Assembly (NCBI RefSeq): GCF_000002995.4
Contig: NW_025062479.1
Coordinates: 8,051,721-8,115,720 of the forward strand
Source: Brugia malayi
Taxonomy: Eukaryota; Nematoda; Chromadorea; Rhabditida; Onchocercidae
DNA length: 64,000 bases
Reading direction: 5' to 3'
A model generated the notes under the pieces. That model did not search any database. It was not told where the DNA came from and worked only from the letters and a program-made list of their open reading frames with translations. The position numbers were made by a program, and so were the translations under genes. This document shows positions 43,301-55,600 of this stretch, piece by piece; position 1 is the first letter of the stretch; every line of letters starts with the position of its first letter.

Positions 43301-46300
43301 TTCACCGATTGTACCATCACGTAAGATGCGCTGATACCGAGCAGGTGCCAAAGTTTTTGCTTGTTCGAACATAATCGAAGTAATTAAATCTGTTTCTTCT
43401 CTTAAACTCTACGTTTATAAAAAATCTGTTGAAAGTTCAATTAAAAATTGATCTCCTAAAGAATGAATTTGCAAAATAAACTTACATTGGCTTCTTAGTG
43501 GATAATTTATCGTTAAAATGCTCTGTCGACTGCAGACTCCTGCAAAGGGTAATCAGAATATTTAGCCATATAATAAACGACCTATACAGAAACAAGTAAA
43601 ACGGGTATAAGAATGTATTTATATTAGCCATTTCAAATATGAAAAAAAAATTTTTAATGTTCTAAAACATACATTTCAACTGGTATACCTAAGTCATCAT
43701 CGTTTCTGATCGATAATATAGATGTATTAAATCTCCGACAAATATACTTTGATGGGAAATGCCTGAAAATCCAGACCCTGAAGAAATGTAGATTTCAAAT
43801 GTATGGAAGTTGTCACAACATAAATACGCTCCACGATGAGTTACCAAAACAAAAGTATTCTAACAAAAATCTTTACTGAACTCTTGCATGACAACAAAAT
43901 AGTTGCCTTCGTGAAGCTAACTTGTAATCACAACCAAAACTTAAAAACTTAAGCAATCCAACACACCGTTCACTTTTTTTCCGCTTTTTCTGTCGACCAG
44001 TCCGAGGATCCAAACCTACAGCTTCAGCCAGACGACTCTGTGCCCCAGTAATACCCTATAAAATAACCCATGACTGATATGACCCACTGATTTCAAATCC
44101 ATATCTGTCAAAAACACAAGATTCTAAATGAAAGAACCACATTCCGGTAACAAATTGCTCAAAATGGATAAATACACATAACACTCTTAATTAAAGATTA
44201 ATCGACATTGGCAGGAAAAACTGCAACATAAATCAGCAACCACCTTTCTTTTCCTCTGCCTGCTTTTTCTCTCAGCACTTTTCTCTAAAACTTTTGCATT
44301 TCGATGTTTCATATTTTTCTTCCGTATACTTTTTCTTCTTCGTGCGTTTTTTGTTTTTTTCGTCCTTCGATGTTTGTGCCATTTCCATCGTGTTACTTCA
44401 GTTGCTCCAGTAGGATCATAATCTATATCTAAATCTGCTGCCAAAACCCTATCGTCCTGATTGTCCCAATCAGCATTATCATCTACAATCATAAGTATTT
44501 CACATACATTTGATTATGCATTTAAAATCATACTAGTTTTATGGGTAATCATCTCTCCCTCTTTCTGTTCCTTCCGGAAATGAAAGGACAGAAGTGATGA
44601 GCTAGTAAATGAATCATACACAGAAAAAAGGAAAACTCACAGGCAGACTAACATAAAACAATGCCTGCACTACAATCAAAGATAAAAAACGGAGTTTTTC
44701 ACCAATCTACTAATTATAATGCACGCGTATCACTTTTAAACACATGTCTGCCCTAGGCTTTGAAGAGAAGAGAAATTTCTTTCAAAACAAAAATCAAAAT
44801 GGCTAAATATCTGAAAACTGCTCTAAATTCTTCTTGACATCAAGTACAACAACGCTTTGTACTGAACTCTGCTACTCCAACCTAAATGCAGTATGCTTAC
44901 TAAATATAAAGCGCACATAAACACTTTCGCAATATCACATATCACTACAGTATGTTGGGGAAGATATCTGAAATGTTTTTAGGAATCAATATTAAGCGAA
45001 AAATCCAAATCACTTTTCATACCATCATCGCTCGCACTGTTCTTTACACTGTTTGAGCCCGATTTAATTAAACACTTATCGCTATGAAAACCACTTCCAC
45101 ACCCTCTCAATCGAAAGCTCTGATTTATTCCACTAGGCCCTATAAATGACCGATGGAATAAAATTTTATATACGAGTAAATTTTCAAAGGTATTAGAATA
45201 AACATACATATATAACGATTACATGCTTATTATACATGTCACATATTTTTTTGCTTAGCAACTAATGGTTATCACTTTCCTCTCATTTCTCTCCTAACGT
45301 ATTAAACGGTTTATTAATCAGATCTCTTACCTGGTTCATCCTTATTCAAGATTCCAGATTCCCTAAAATCTATGAATTCGTGGTAATCTGATGATGACGG
45401 ATGTTTTTCTCGTGCGTATCGGCTGTTGTACACTGATTCTTGGGTAGCCTATTGCGAAAATATTATGACCATGACCATATATTGTTAATCAGGACTAAAT
45501 ATAAAAACCAGAGGAATGTTTTTCAAACTTACTCTTATATCAGCACAGAAAGTGCAAAACCAGTCTCCGTCTGGTACACTGTCAAATTTTTCCGGTAGGC
45601 AATAACAATGGCATCTAAACGACAAATTTTGTAGTTTTCATAGCAAGAAAAACAGACCGTGCTACTGCTGAACTTAAAAGAAGCGACACTGCGCTAGTAA
45701 AAAAGGACATACGCAGCATTACAACGAACTAAACTTCCGTCTACATCCTGTCCAACGATTCCGTCGCAAAGCAATAACAGATGTTCGTTTTTTGATAAGT
45801 TGCACACTTGACATCTAGCATATACTACTGTTATGTCCTCCGTTTCTTGAAACAGTTCTTCATCAATCTGGAAATTGCACGAAAATGATGAAATGCTCAT
45901 TGAAGATTCCTTCCCTACATCCAATACGAAGCCAAACTTAACAGAAACTGTAGTATTACTAAAATGGCACGAAGTACCTCTCTTCGATACTGAACAGAAG
46001 TTTCGTCTTTAATAGATGTCTTATATTCCGTACCATCCTGACTCATGACCACCAATATTTTAGCCGGTCTCTTACAAAGAGGACATTCCGATCGCTTCTA
46101 AGAAACAAATTCATTAATTGCAGAAATGTAAATATTGCTATGCAAAAATATCATCTTCAGTGTAATCTCATATACAGATTTTTGAAGTAGTATATGTATA
46201 TATATTTACCAGATTACTAAAGATGATTTATAATATGAGTAATCAGTAAAGCAGACCTTTACCCATGTACTGATACAAATATAACAGAAGGTGTGTCCAC

Positions 46301-46539
46301 ATATCTTGGGCCGTGCTTTGGGCCAGCTCCCAAGCTAAAATGAATAAGTGTCCTGAACAAGAACAAAAAAAAAAAAAAAAACAAAACACTTCGGTATCTG
46401 TATTTTGGCATCAATGAATCCCACTTGTAGTTTGCTTCAGAGCACAGCATCTTTGGAATATATAACCTGTTCCAATGAGTGATGTAAGAAAACTTACCCC
46501 TAAACATATAGAACAAAATACTGCGTTTCCTTCTTCCAT
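40339..46539 (-). CDS. PHRF1: PHRF1-like RING + PHD finger protein with SRI-type C-terminus
   Basis: Nuclear protein expected to be an E3 ubiquitin ligase that binds the RNA polymerase II CTD. Exons 46539-46498, 46334-46263 and 46097-45978 form a RING: CSIC, CGHTFCYIC and CPLC. A PHD finger follows from about 45868 to 45533: CQVC, LLLLCDG, CNAACHCYC and WFCTFC. Next come a serine/acidic segment, a basic RK-rich exon (44486-44242, WKWHKHRRTKKTKNARRR), a segment with FEQAKTLAPARYQRILRDG (43405-43220), KRKRRPSRWGTP near 42250, and a Q/G/L-rich low-complexity exon (41826-41509). The last exon (40493-40339) has ITKQEYKEIMKKGVTALSQ and KVDEYAAKYVE, matching the SRI-like end of PHRF1/SCAF proteins. 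About 18 exons and 880 residues, shorter than the human protein of about 1,650. The PHD finger carries an unusual insert. Confidence 0.9.
41550..41735 (-). repeat. GLGQQ-type imperfect peptide repeat inside PHRF1
   Basis: Tandem units LGQQPLSL, LGQQQLTG, LGQQTLAG, LGQQSVPG and LSQPQLTS are encoded in one exon of the PHRF1 homologue. The DNA is GC-richer than its surroundings. This is an internally repetitive linker of low complexity, probably disordered. Confidence 0.8.
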
Positions 46540-49039
46540 TTTCAGACCACTCTTTTACGATTAATAAACGCGACAGTACTATTAAAATAAAAAGATGGAC
46601 ACCAGAACCGTAACATTTTACAAAAAGAGAGTGGAAAGTTTAGGAAGGTTACAAAGAGCATCAACTACGGATTAATATCATGTGATTTGATAACTCATCG
46701 CATATTTCTGAGAACGTCTATATTACCGATATAGAATCCATTTTGTATTATGCATTGCGTACATAGCCGACTTGCAGTTGCGCTGTCTTTCTAATTTGGT
46801 TGGTTTCTGATATACAAATAAGATGGTTGCAAAGCTGCTTAGAAGTGTATACTGGAACTCAGTCATACATAGCACACCATCCAAATGAAGCTATGAAGTC
46901 TTTCTACAGTTTTCTTCCTCCACAACTTTTCTGGTCTTTTGTCTTTACGAAAGCGCAAAAATAAAAACAGTAAGATATTCTATCTCTCACTGAGAAAAAA
47001 GTGATTTCTTACACTACAAAGTCCTACCTACCTTCACCCATCGCTCTCATCCCGAATTACCTAAAACCTACCTTCCCTTACCACTAACCACAACCAGTGA
47101 CACCTGAACACGTCCTACCCCGAAACGGTACCAAGCAGAAACTGACAACAATACGAATTGGTCCTATCAAACACAAGGATTCACTGTAGGACTCAACTGT
47201 TCATAGCAACGTGACGTTATGGAGGAGTACATTTGAATCTTGGTGTGTTGTAAAGTAGAGTCTGAATTCAGTTTAAGCAATATTTCAAAGATACCCACTT
47301 TTTGCCCATGCTTTTGCTAGACAATTAAGTGTACACGAGTGAGAATTGTTTTGCTGCAACTTTGTGTCGAATCATAACACATTATAATTCTTATCGCTTA
47401 TCCTAAGATTATGTTAGTTTTTAAACGACAAATGTTTAACTGATTTGGAATTGAAACAAATTCTTCCCTGTGATCAACAGGACATATTAGATTATCGTGA
47501 TTACTGAGCGTGTAGCTGGGAAAACCACGACACAGGCAAAAGCTGGAAATGCAGTGAAATTCAATGAAGTACCCTGCGTAGTATTTTCCGGAACATGGAT
47601 ACTGCTGTAGTAATAGGAAAGGTTAATTTCCTGGGACATAACTGTCTACTCTGTTATATTTTCCGAGTTTCTATGTTGCTGTAGTCAGCGAATTCTTTCC
47701 AGCTTTTTATTTGGAGATTTCACTGACACCCGTTTGTAAGCCGAAAACAACAGCACATCAAAGGCTTTTGTTGTGGCCTACTTGTATCCATCTGTTTCTT
47801 ACCGGTTACTCAGTGTGCCAAACACCCTCACTACCATTATTTCCCAGAATCTAACCATTCCGGATCTCTGAATACATTTTGTAGTCCTCTCAGTACATTA
47901 ATTCATTTTGGTAATGAAGCACTTAATCTCCGCTTTCACCCATGTTCCAACTTCAATTTAACGGTTAATTATTGGCAGTCTGCCGTTTAAATAGACATAC
48001 TTCGCTCAGTGCATAAGCCCTTCTCTCTATCTAGAATAGACAACGCAGAATCAGATAAGCAGTAGTAGCTGTTTTGGCATCTGCTTAAGAATTGCAGCGG
48101 CAGATCATGTATTACTTCTGACCCAAGTGCTCCATGAACTCCCCTGAATATAACAAAATCGAGTGGATTTTCCTTTTCCTTTTAATCAATAATCTTTGAC
48201 CATAAACTAATTTTCTGAATTTTATGTAATATGAATAGAACCTTAGTACTTAGAGATAAATATAATAAATCACATCAGCTAGATCCCATAGAAAGGATCA
48301 CCCATCCCATATGGCCACTGTGTTTATTGGATGGCTCGTATCTCTATACTTCTTTCCTATTCTCAAATTATTAATGCCTCCCACTTTTACCTCACATATT
48401 ATAAACAGCTGCAGTTATCTTACCAGAGCAATGATAAATTTCACCTCTGCCTTAAATCTTACCGACAAGTCCTAACAAACGAAGTTTAACATTGAAAAAA
48501 TCACACTGTGCCACATTAACCACCAACAGGAGAATTTCAGAGCACATATATGTTTTAACAAACAAATGCAAGTGAAGTTGAATAAAACAGTAAGGTTGAA
48601 TATAAGCAAAGTGCATTCGTCTTGAACAACTTCCAGTAGCCTTTTTTATAATCTGCATTTTAACTATGAGATAGTTATAACACAAAATAATGTATTGAAA
48701 GCACAAGAAATATATATCACCAGACCCACATAACAAATTATAAATTTACAGCAGTAGTACAAATATCGTCGACTGGACACTTCTAAATTCAGGAATTGCG
48801 AACTGAAGGTTTTATTGTATGAATTAATTCCACTTCAGACTAGTTACATAGTAACAATCATGAAGTATCAGCAGAGAACAAACTGTTTACAAATCCGACT
48901 TTCAGCTTCCTCGTGATGTAATCAAGTTGCAGCCAGTTACCAGATAGACGTCACAGAGTTCGCGATAAATATAAGACCACTGCATGTATCCAGAACGATC
49001 AAATCTCTCAGAATTCGCAAATTTTGATAAGAACATAAA
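46540..49039. other. Intergenic DNA between RTK and PHRF1 genes
   Basis: No exon is supported. The frame at 48452-48736 (-) is AT-type with no domain. The two flanking genes are both on the minus strand, but about 3.1 kb separates the RTK stop from the PHRF1 start, so they are unlikely to share a transcript. Confidence 0.55.
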
Positions 49040-49462
49040 ATTTAGCTCTTATTAAATCATAGACTGACTGGTCATTTTTGAACTTCCCAACCCACTTGGT
49101 CATCCCTTGCTTGGTGAGAGGCCCCAACAACTCACTGAGAAGCAGTACCACTGCTTCGTCGATTTTGTCCAATAAAATGCTGGTAGATGTTGAGCTACTG
49201 GCAATCACTGCTCATCCACTGGGCCTGCAATGGTCGATCCGAAACAATGAATCTGCAAGCATCCATCTATGGTTCTTTATAACACTAATTTTCTCCGCTT
49301 TTCTTCTTTCAACCGCTCCATACCATAATTGTAATAGCTAACCCCTGTTTCCTTTTGATCAAGCTGTTTAACAACTGCACCTCCTTTGTCCAGCTGCTTA
49401 ATGAGTGTGTGCTGTTTGTCCATCTGATCCTCTACCGCATAAACAAACATATCCTAATATAA
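49040..49462 (-). pseudogene. Coding-like degenerate tract of unknown family
   Basis: Read on the minus strand, TTATATTAG at about 49460 is followed by an open stretch containing DQMDKQHTLIKQLDKGG and QLDQKETGVSYYNYGMERL, ending in a stop near 49291. In the next frame the reading continues as ISVIKNHRWMLADSLFRID, meets one TGA near 49227, then runs open as SILLDKIDEAVVLLLSELL and KQGMTKWVGKFKNDQSVYDL. Base composition is richer in G+C than its surroundings. A single frameshift plus a single stop would explain it as a decayed gene. It could also be exons of an undescribed gene whose splice sites I cannot fix. No family recognised. Confidence 0.35.
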
Positions 49463-49631
49463 GTCATTTAAGTAAGTTGAAGCCGATTTCCTATCCATAT
49501 TTACAGGAAAAACTTGGTTCTGGTTTCGTTCGTAGCGTTATCTCTCACAATTTTTGAAGATACCTGCTATCTTTAGGTGAATAAAAAAGTTTTAAAGTTT
49601 TTGTTTGCCTTATACGCAAGTCCTTGCCTGT

Positions 49632-49637
49632 TTTATT
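49632..49637 (-). terminator. Candidate poly(A) signal of the RTK gene
   Basis: TTTATT on the plus strand gives AATAAA on the minus strand, 44 bases after the RTK stop at 49681. Position and sequence fit a nematode 3' end. Confidence 0.5.
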
Positions 49638-49680
49638 GTTTAAAATCTTTCTAATTCACCAATCAATTTCAGTGCTTGAA

Positions 49681-52600
49681 TTACATATATATATTGGAAT
49701 TTGTTTGCGGTTCTTGCGTTGGAATAGCAATAAACCCATTTCGAGTAGCTTGGCTCCTAAGATCTTGTTCAATCTCCTCTGAATCACGCCATTCGCTGTA
49801 CTTTTCCATCATAATTTGGTCTTCTTCCAAGATTTTGTCAAGCCTTGTACTCAGCTGTAATTTGCTTTGAATCAAATTGAAATTATTGTACTGTTTTAAA
49901 GTTGTCATTAGCATCAAACTGAGTAATGCAACGAAGAGTATGTCAAGTGTAACCAAACTGAAACAAAATTAAAAAGACTTAAACGATCAAAAAATAACCG
50001 GTGGAGAAGCACGTGAAAGATGCGTTTTCATTAAAACTTTACATTCGGAGAACATAGGCCGGTTACTAGGATCCGAAAGCCAACACTGTCTCATCAGGTT
50101 ATATCTGCAGATAAAGCATTTTCATATTTCACTAGCCATATCATGGATGTATAGCTATTAAACAAAAGTCTCATCTAAGCACTGAAGAGTTTGAGAAGGT
50201 TTAGGGGCGATAAAATAAAAAACCGTAGTAAATAAGCAAAACGTCATTATTGAAATTGCAACTATAATAACCGTTGAAACGAACATGTCATCTGGAGCAA
50301 GTTTGGGTTGTTCCATGCGATTTTCTTCTAGCAAATAACTTAGAAGATCATTATTGTCAATTTGTGGATATGGAACTTTACCAAGAGAAAATATTTCCCA
50401 CAGCAGTACACCATAGGACCAAACATCGGACTAAAAACTAATTACACGCCAATATAAGAAAACTGCTTGGTATGATCTACTGCCTTATCAAAACATACAA
50501 CAAGCATGTAAAAACATTACTTGTTCAGTGAAATTGTGATATAAAATTGATTCTAATGCCATCCACTTGAGAGGTAACGGTACACTTTGGCTGCTTCGTA
50601 TATGATAAACTGTAGAATCCTTACGTGCTAAACCAAAATCTGCTATACGTATAGCTCGTTTCTTTGTTACCAAGATATTTCGAGCAGCAATATCTCGATG
50701 AATACACTAGAATGTTGCTGAATTTATTACGGATCACTGCATAGATAAGTTTTTGAATGAAGAGGTCAAAAATACCGTTTTACTAGACAAGTATTCCATT
50801 CCATTGGCGACTTGGTATCCAAATGATATCAGATCACTCGTGGTAATCATTTTATCAGCCATTCGTTCTTCATCTACTTCAATGGCCCATTGGAGCTTTA
50901 GTTCCGCCTATAACATATAGTTCAGTAAATAAATTTATAATAAGATGTTCCTTATGACAAGCCAAATTGCAGATTTTTTACAAACAAGGCTGTACAAATG
51001 TTTTTATATTCTACTGCTAATTTACCTAATTTGACAAATATTATTTCAAATTGTTCTTTTTAAAAATAATCTTTGAAACTCATCATTCCCTAAATACTTT
51101 CAGGGAAAGGCATTTTTAATAAAACCAAAGAAACCAAATATATTTGGGGTTTATGTTGTGCGTTCCGTGTTGGTGACAAGTATCCATCGCTGCTCAACGG
51201 TTCTCTACTTATTTCAACTTCATTCAGAAAACCTGCACTGTTTTTTGACAAATAATCTTTCAAATTGTCATTCTCGCAATATTCCATGATCATATAGAGT
51301 TGCCCACTGTAATATACTACTTTTAACTTATTGTCCAATCATATCCTTTTGCTAGTTTTTACTAGAGTAGCACCATAAAAGAGACTGTCCACTCGAAAAT
51401 ATTTAAACTACCTGGACATTTGTTTTGTCACTGCGCCAATTAAACACAGAACATTCGGATGAACACCAATAGCGATCATTATTTTCAATTCATCAGCAAG
51501 TGCCTTTTGATGATGCACATTACGTCCATCACGTGGAGCTTTGATAGCTACTTTTAGTACATCTGACACAGCTAACGAATCACTGACTCGAGGTTTGCTC
51601 AGCTCACCTAGATACACTTGTCCGAAATGTCCTCCGCCAAGTGACTAAAATACGTAATATATTATGCACGGTAGTTATTCCAAGGGCAATGGAGTTAAAC
51701 AATTTTTATGGCCCAGAAAAAAAGCCATATTCACTTGAATTTCCTAGAACATGCAACCTTCTATAACATGTATTAAGCAAATGAATCTAACAATAAATCA
51801 ATAGGTTTTCCACCACAGGATAGAGATACTAACCCAGAAAACGTGTTAAGAGCCTTTATTTTATAATCCTAAAAGGTACACAATGATAATAAATAGAATC
51901 TACCCCGAAGTATGTTTAGGTGTGATTAGATCGTAATAATATCGACAAATCTGCAGTAAACCCAAACATCCTTAATGAAATACCCCTATCAGTTATTTCC
52001 AAAATTTTTACACTCCTCAAAAATTTTTGCAGAGTTTTCAGCACCGTCCAATATTCTCAATAATTTTCAGTACCTGTGTTAATCCGATCAGAACCAAAAA
52101 AAAGTAAAAAAAAACCTGCTTAAAAAAAAGTTTGTCTTTGTTAATTTCATATCTGCGGTCATAGGGTAACTGTTCAACTCGCTCATGTAGTGGTTGCTTG
52201 AGACCAATCGATCCATCATGATATTCTCCATTTGACTCCCTCATCAACTGATTATATAGTGCACGCAGTCGTTCCTCCTGTCGCTTACTTTTACAACGTT
52301 GTTTCAATAGGAAAAGAAGCGCCATAAGGAGCAAGACCAATACACTAACCGTTGCAAAACCAAGAGTCCACCAATATTTTGATGACCGAATATACGCAGG
52401 CTCATCGACTAACTAAAATAGTTTCATAACTCATTTGATGGCTTGTCAATGAGAATTTTGTAGAGATCAGAAGGAAAATGGATATTGGGAACATTTTTTC
52501 AAATTTTTTATTATCTTCACGATAGGCAAGTGGTCGGTGATATTTAGGGAAAAATATGATCAGTTTGCACGTGTAAGACGTCATGCTAGCATTATGTTTC

Positions 52601-55600
52601 ACAAAGTACATCAGAAAGTTGTAAAATATCAGAAGCTGTAAAAAAATAATTATAACAATTTGACAGATAACAAAGCAAAACTTAAGAACATCCTCATCGA
52701 ACTTGCCTCAAGTCTAATAGAAACCTGTTGTGAACCAGCGCGATTTTTTGCAACACATGTGTAAGTTGCTTTATCTTCAACCAAAACTCGAGGAAAATCA
52801 ATTTTCTTCGTCAAACTGCCGTAGCCATTGTACTCAATACCATTTTTAAGCCATCTGTAAAGTGGTTCTGGCTCTCCTTCAATAGGACATACAAGTTCTG
52901 CCTTTTCTCCATATTTCGCCAAATGCTCATATTCTTCTTCAGTTCCGACAATGTGCGGAGCGACTACTACGTTTATCTAGAAACCAGAGTCTTTTCTTGC
53001 CTTTAATGATAAAACTTCAATAAAAGTCAAATTATTATATATGAATCTTGGAAGTATAGAAGGAAACCAAACCGTTTTTTAGATCTAAAAGGCGCCGTAG
53101 TCATAGATAGTTAGGCACGACTTTCACAAAAGTTAAGAACAAGATTTTTCGGAAGTCTTTCGAAAATTCAATTTAAAGCATAATGAACTATTCAAAATAT
53201 GGTATTGTCCGGCTTTACATCTGTTATAAGACAAACCAAGTTTTTAGTTAATTTTGATAAAACCTATGAATTAAATCTAAAGACCTACACCGAGACTGTG
53301 AAAGAAAACGAAGAAAAAAGGAGAAATAAAACTTAGGTCACCTAATGGTTCTCGTCAGTGCTTACTTTGATGTGCAATGTGTAACTGCGATAAATATGTG
53401 TATTTTTCGATTTAGCAATACATTCATAATTCCCCGACTCGTTCGAACTAATGTCATCCAGTGTCGTTATGAATTTCTGAGAGTATATAGTGACATGCCG
53501 TTCAGGATATGCCAACTGAACATCATCTCGCATCCAAACAACATCACTGAAATACATAATGTTCTCCAAACATGCCAATAGATTTGGTAGCTTTCACAAT
53601 GCCAGTTTTGGAAAACTTTAGAAATTGCTTTTATTTCTTTTTCAAACTCTAATTCTCAAATATAATGTCTGAAGAAGATATAAAAAAGCCTTTTATTAAA
53701 TAAATTTTAAGGTCAGTCGAGGGCTAGAATAGAGCAAAGTATATTGAGGAAATACCGATTTCATTGGTTCATAGGATCACTTTTCCGGCCGGTAGAAACA
53801 AAATAATATATCAAAAAATTTTTTGTCATATTACTTCCTTGTTTTTCATCTATAAAAATCAAAATACCAACAAATCATCGTTTAGTGGCAGTATGCAAAT
53901 CAGCTCGAGATGATCTTTTTCATAGATATTGTTGTCTTCATTGAGTAAATCAATCGGCTTTTTGGCAATAAAAGATGCGTTAATTGTCTCCACTTCGGAG
54001 ACGACCAAATTCTTTTCATCCACCTAAATAATCTCATTTTAAAAAAGCAGAGGAGGTAAGAAAAATGCACTTTTAGAAGGAAAATAAGGTTCAGAAAAAA
54101 CTAATTCGGTCAATAAAGTTTTACAAAATCTTCAAAATATATTATGGTAGTATCGCTTTAAGCAAAGCAAATAATGCATGTGCATATGACTTTTGATCAT
54201 TCTCCTTCCATACAATGTATAAAAATGGCAAAGAATACGTCACGCCTCGACACTACGAAGTCGATTTCGCAATATGGGTTGGACTTCACGAGAAAGAGAA
54301 AGAACATCAAAAATGTGGAGAAAAAGAAATTGAGAAAACGAACGATAAATGAACCACAGATTTTAACAAATTTTTATAATTCTGGAAAAACAAAAAGGGA
54401 AATAAATAAAATGCGCAAGAATTGCTCTACAATCTCTTCTTTTTAAGTGTATGCTATCTTTGTTTACTTTCAAGATCACACTGATCATAAAATAACAAAA
54501 AATACCTTATTGGTTTCATCATCTTCACAACGTATTCGCATATGCTCCTTCGCATATGTTATCCATTTTATAGCAGATTCGAAAGTGAAACCGGATAATT
54601 CTTTGCTATCATCAGGTTGTTCCCACTCACCGCCTCTTCTGAATTTACAGGTACAGAAATCACTTTTGTATTCAAGAAACCTGAGCAAAAGATTATGAAA
54701 AAAAAATCTGTATATGGATATAAGAAAACTCACGTTACGTATAACAGACGTAATTTGCGAGATCTTGTATCTTTCACTAAGCACGTAACAATTATTTTCG
54801 AATCGATTAACACATCAGATACCAGAAGTTGGCCGAACTGATCATGTATAGTAATGTGTGGTTGGATATCGATGGGACGAATGGATAATGTCCAATTTTT
54901 CCGGTAAATATAATCCTGCGACACTCTTATCACTAACTGATAACTGCAACATACTTTCTAATGTAAATATTGCTAGAATAAGTAACACCTATTGCCACTA
55001 TACTTTGCTTGGGTTTTTATTTATTCACACCCATGAAATGGCTATTTTGAAAATGTAATTCTAAAAAATACAGCAACGAAATGGATAAAAAATATTTAAG
55101 GTTATCTTAACCTCATCTGCAGTTACTGAAAATAAAAATGAATTGACGTTAAAAAGAATGAAAAACTTACTGAAATATTAAATTACTTTGTCTTATAAAT
55201 ATTTTTTAAGGTATTGCAGTTGCAATAAAAATTTACGGCAAGTTGTTTGCTTTTAGTGATGGAGCTTCCCATTAAACCTAGTTCTCAAATTTCATAATAT
55301 GATCCTAATATCCGTAGTGTGTCTTATTTTTCAGTGATAATATCAAAAAGACAAACATCGCAGAATCATCAACAGTAGCATTAATGATTGATAATTCATC
55401 TTCATGAAGATCTGCATTCACTTCACTTCTTATATCTTTTTTGATTATCTCCATGAATTCTTCTCCAGATGATATCGTTTTCGAATACTAAAAACTGTCA
55501 TCTTCAAAGCAAAGGAACAAAGAAAGTGAATCAGAAAGGTTAAGTTGCTAAACCACAAAAGCAAAATAAGGTTGCAATTACTGCATCACCTAACTATGGC

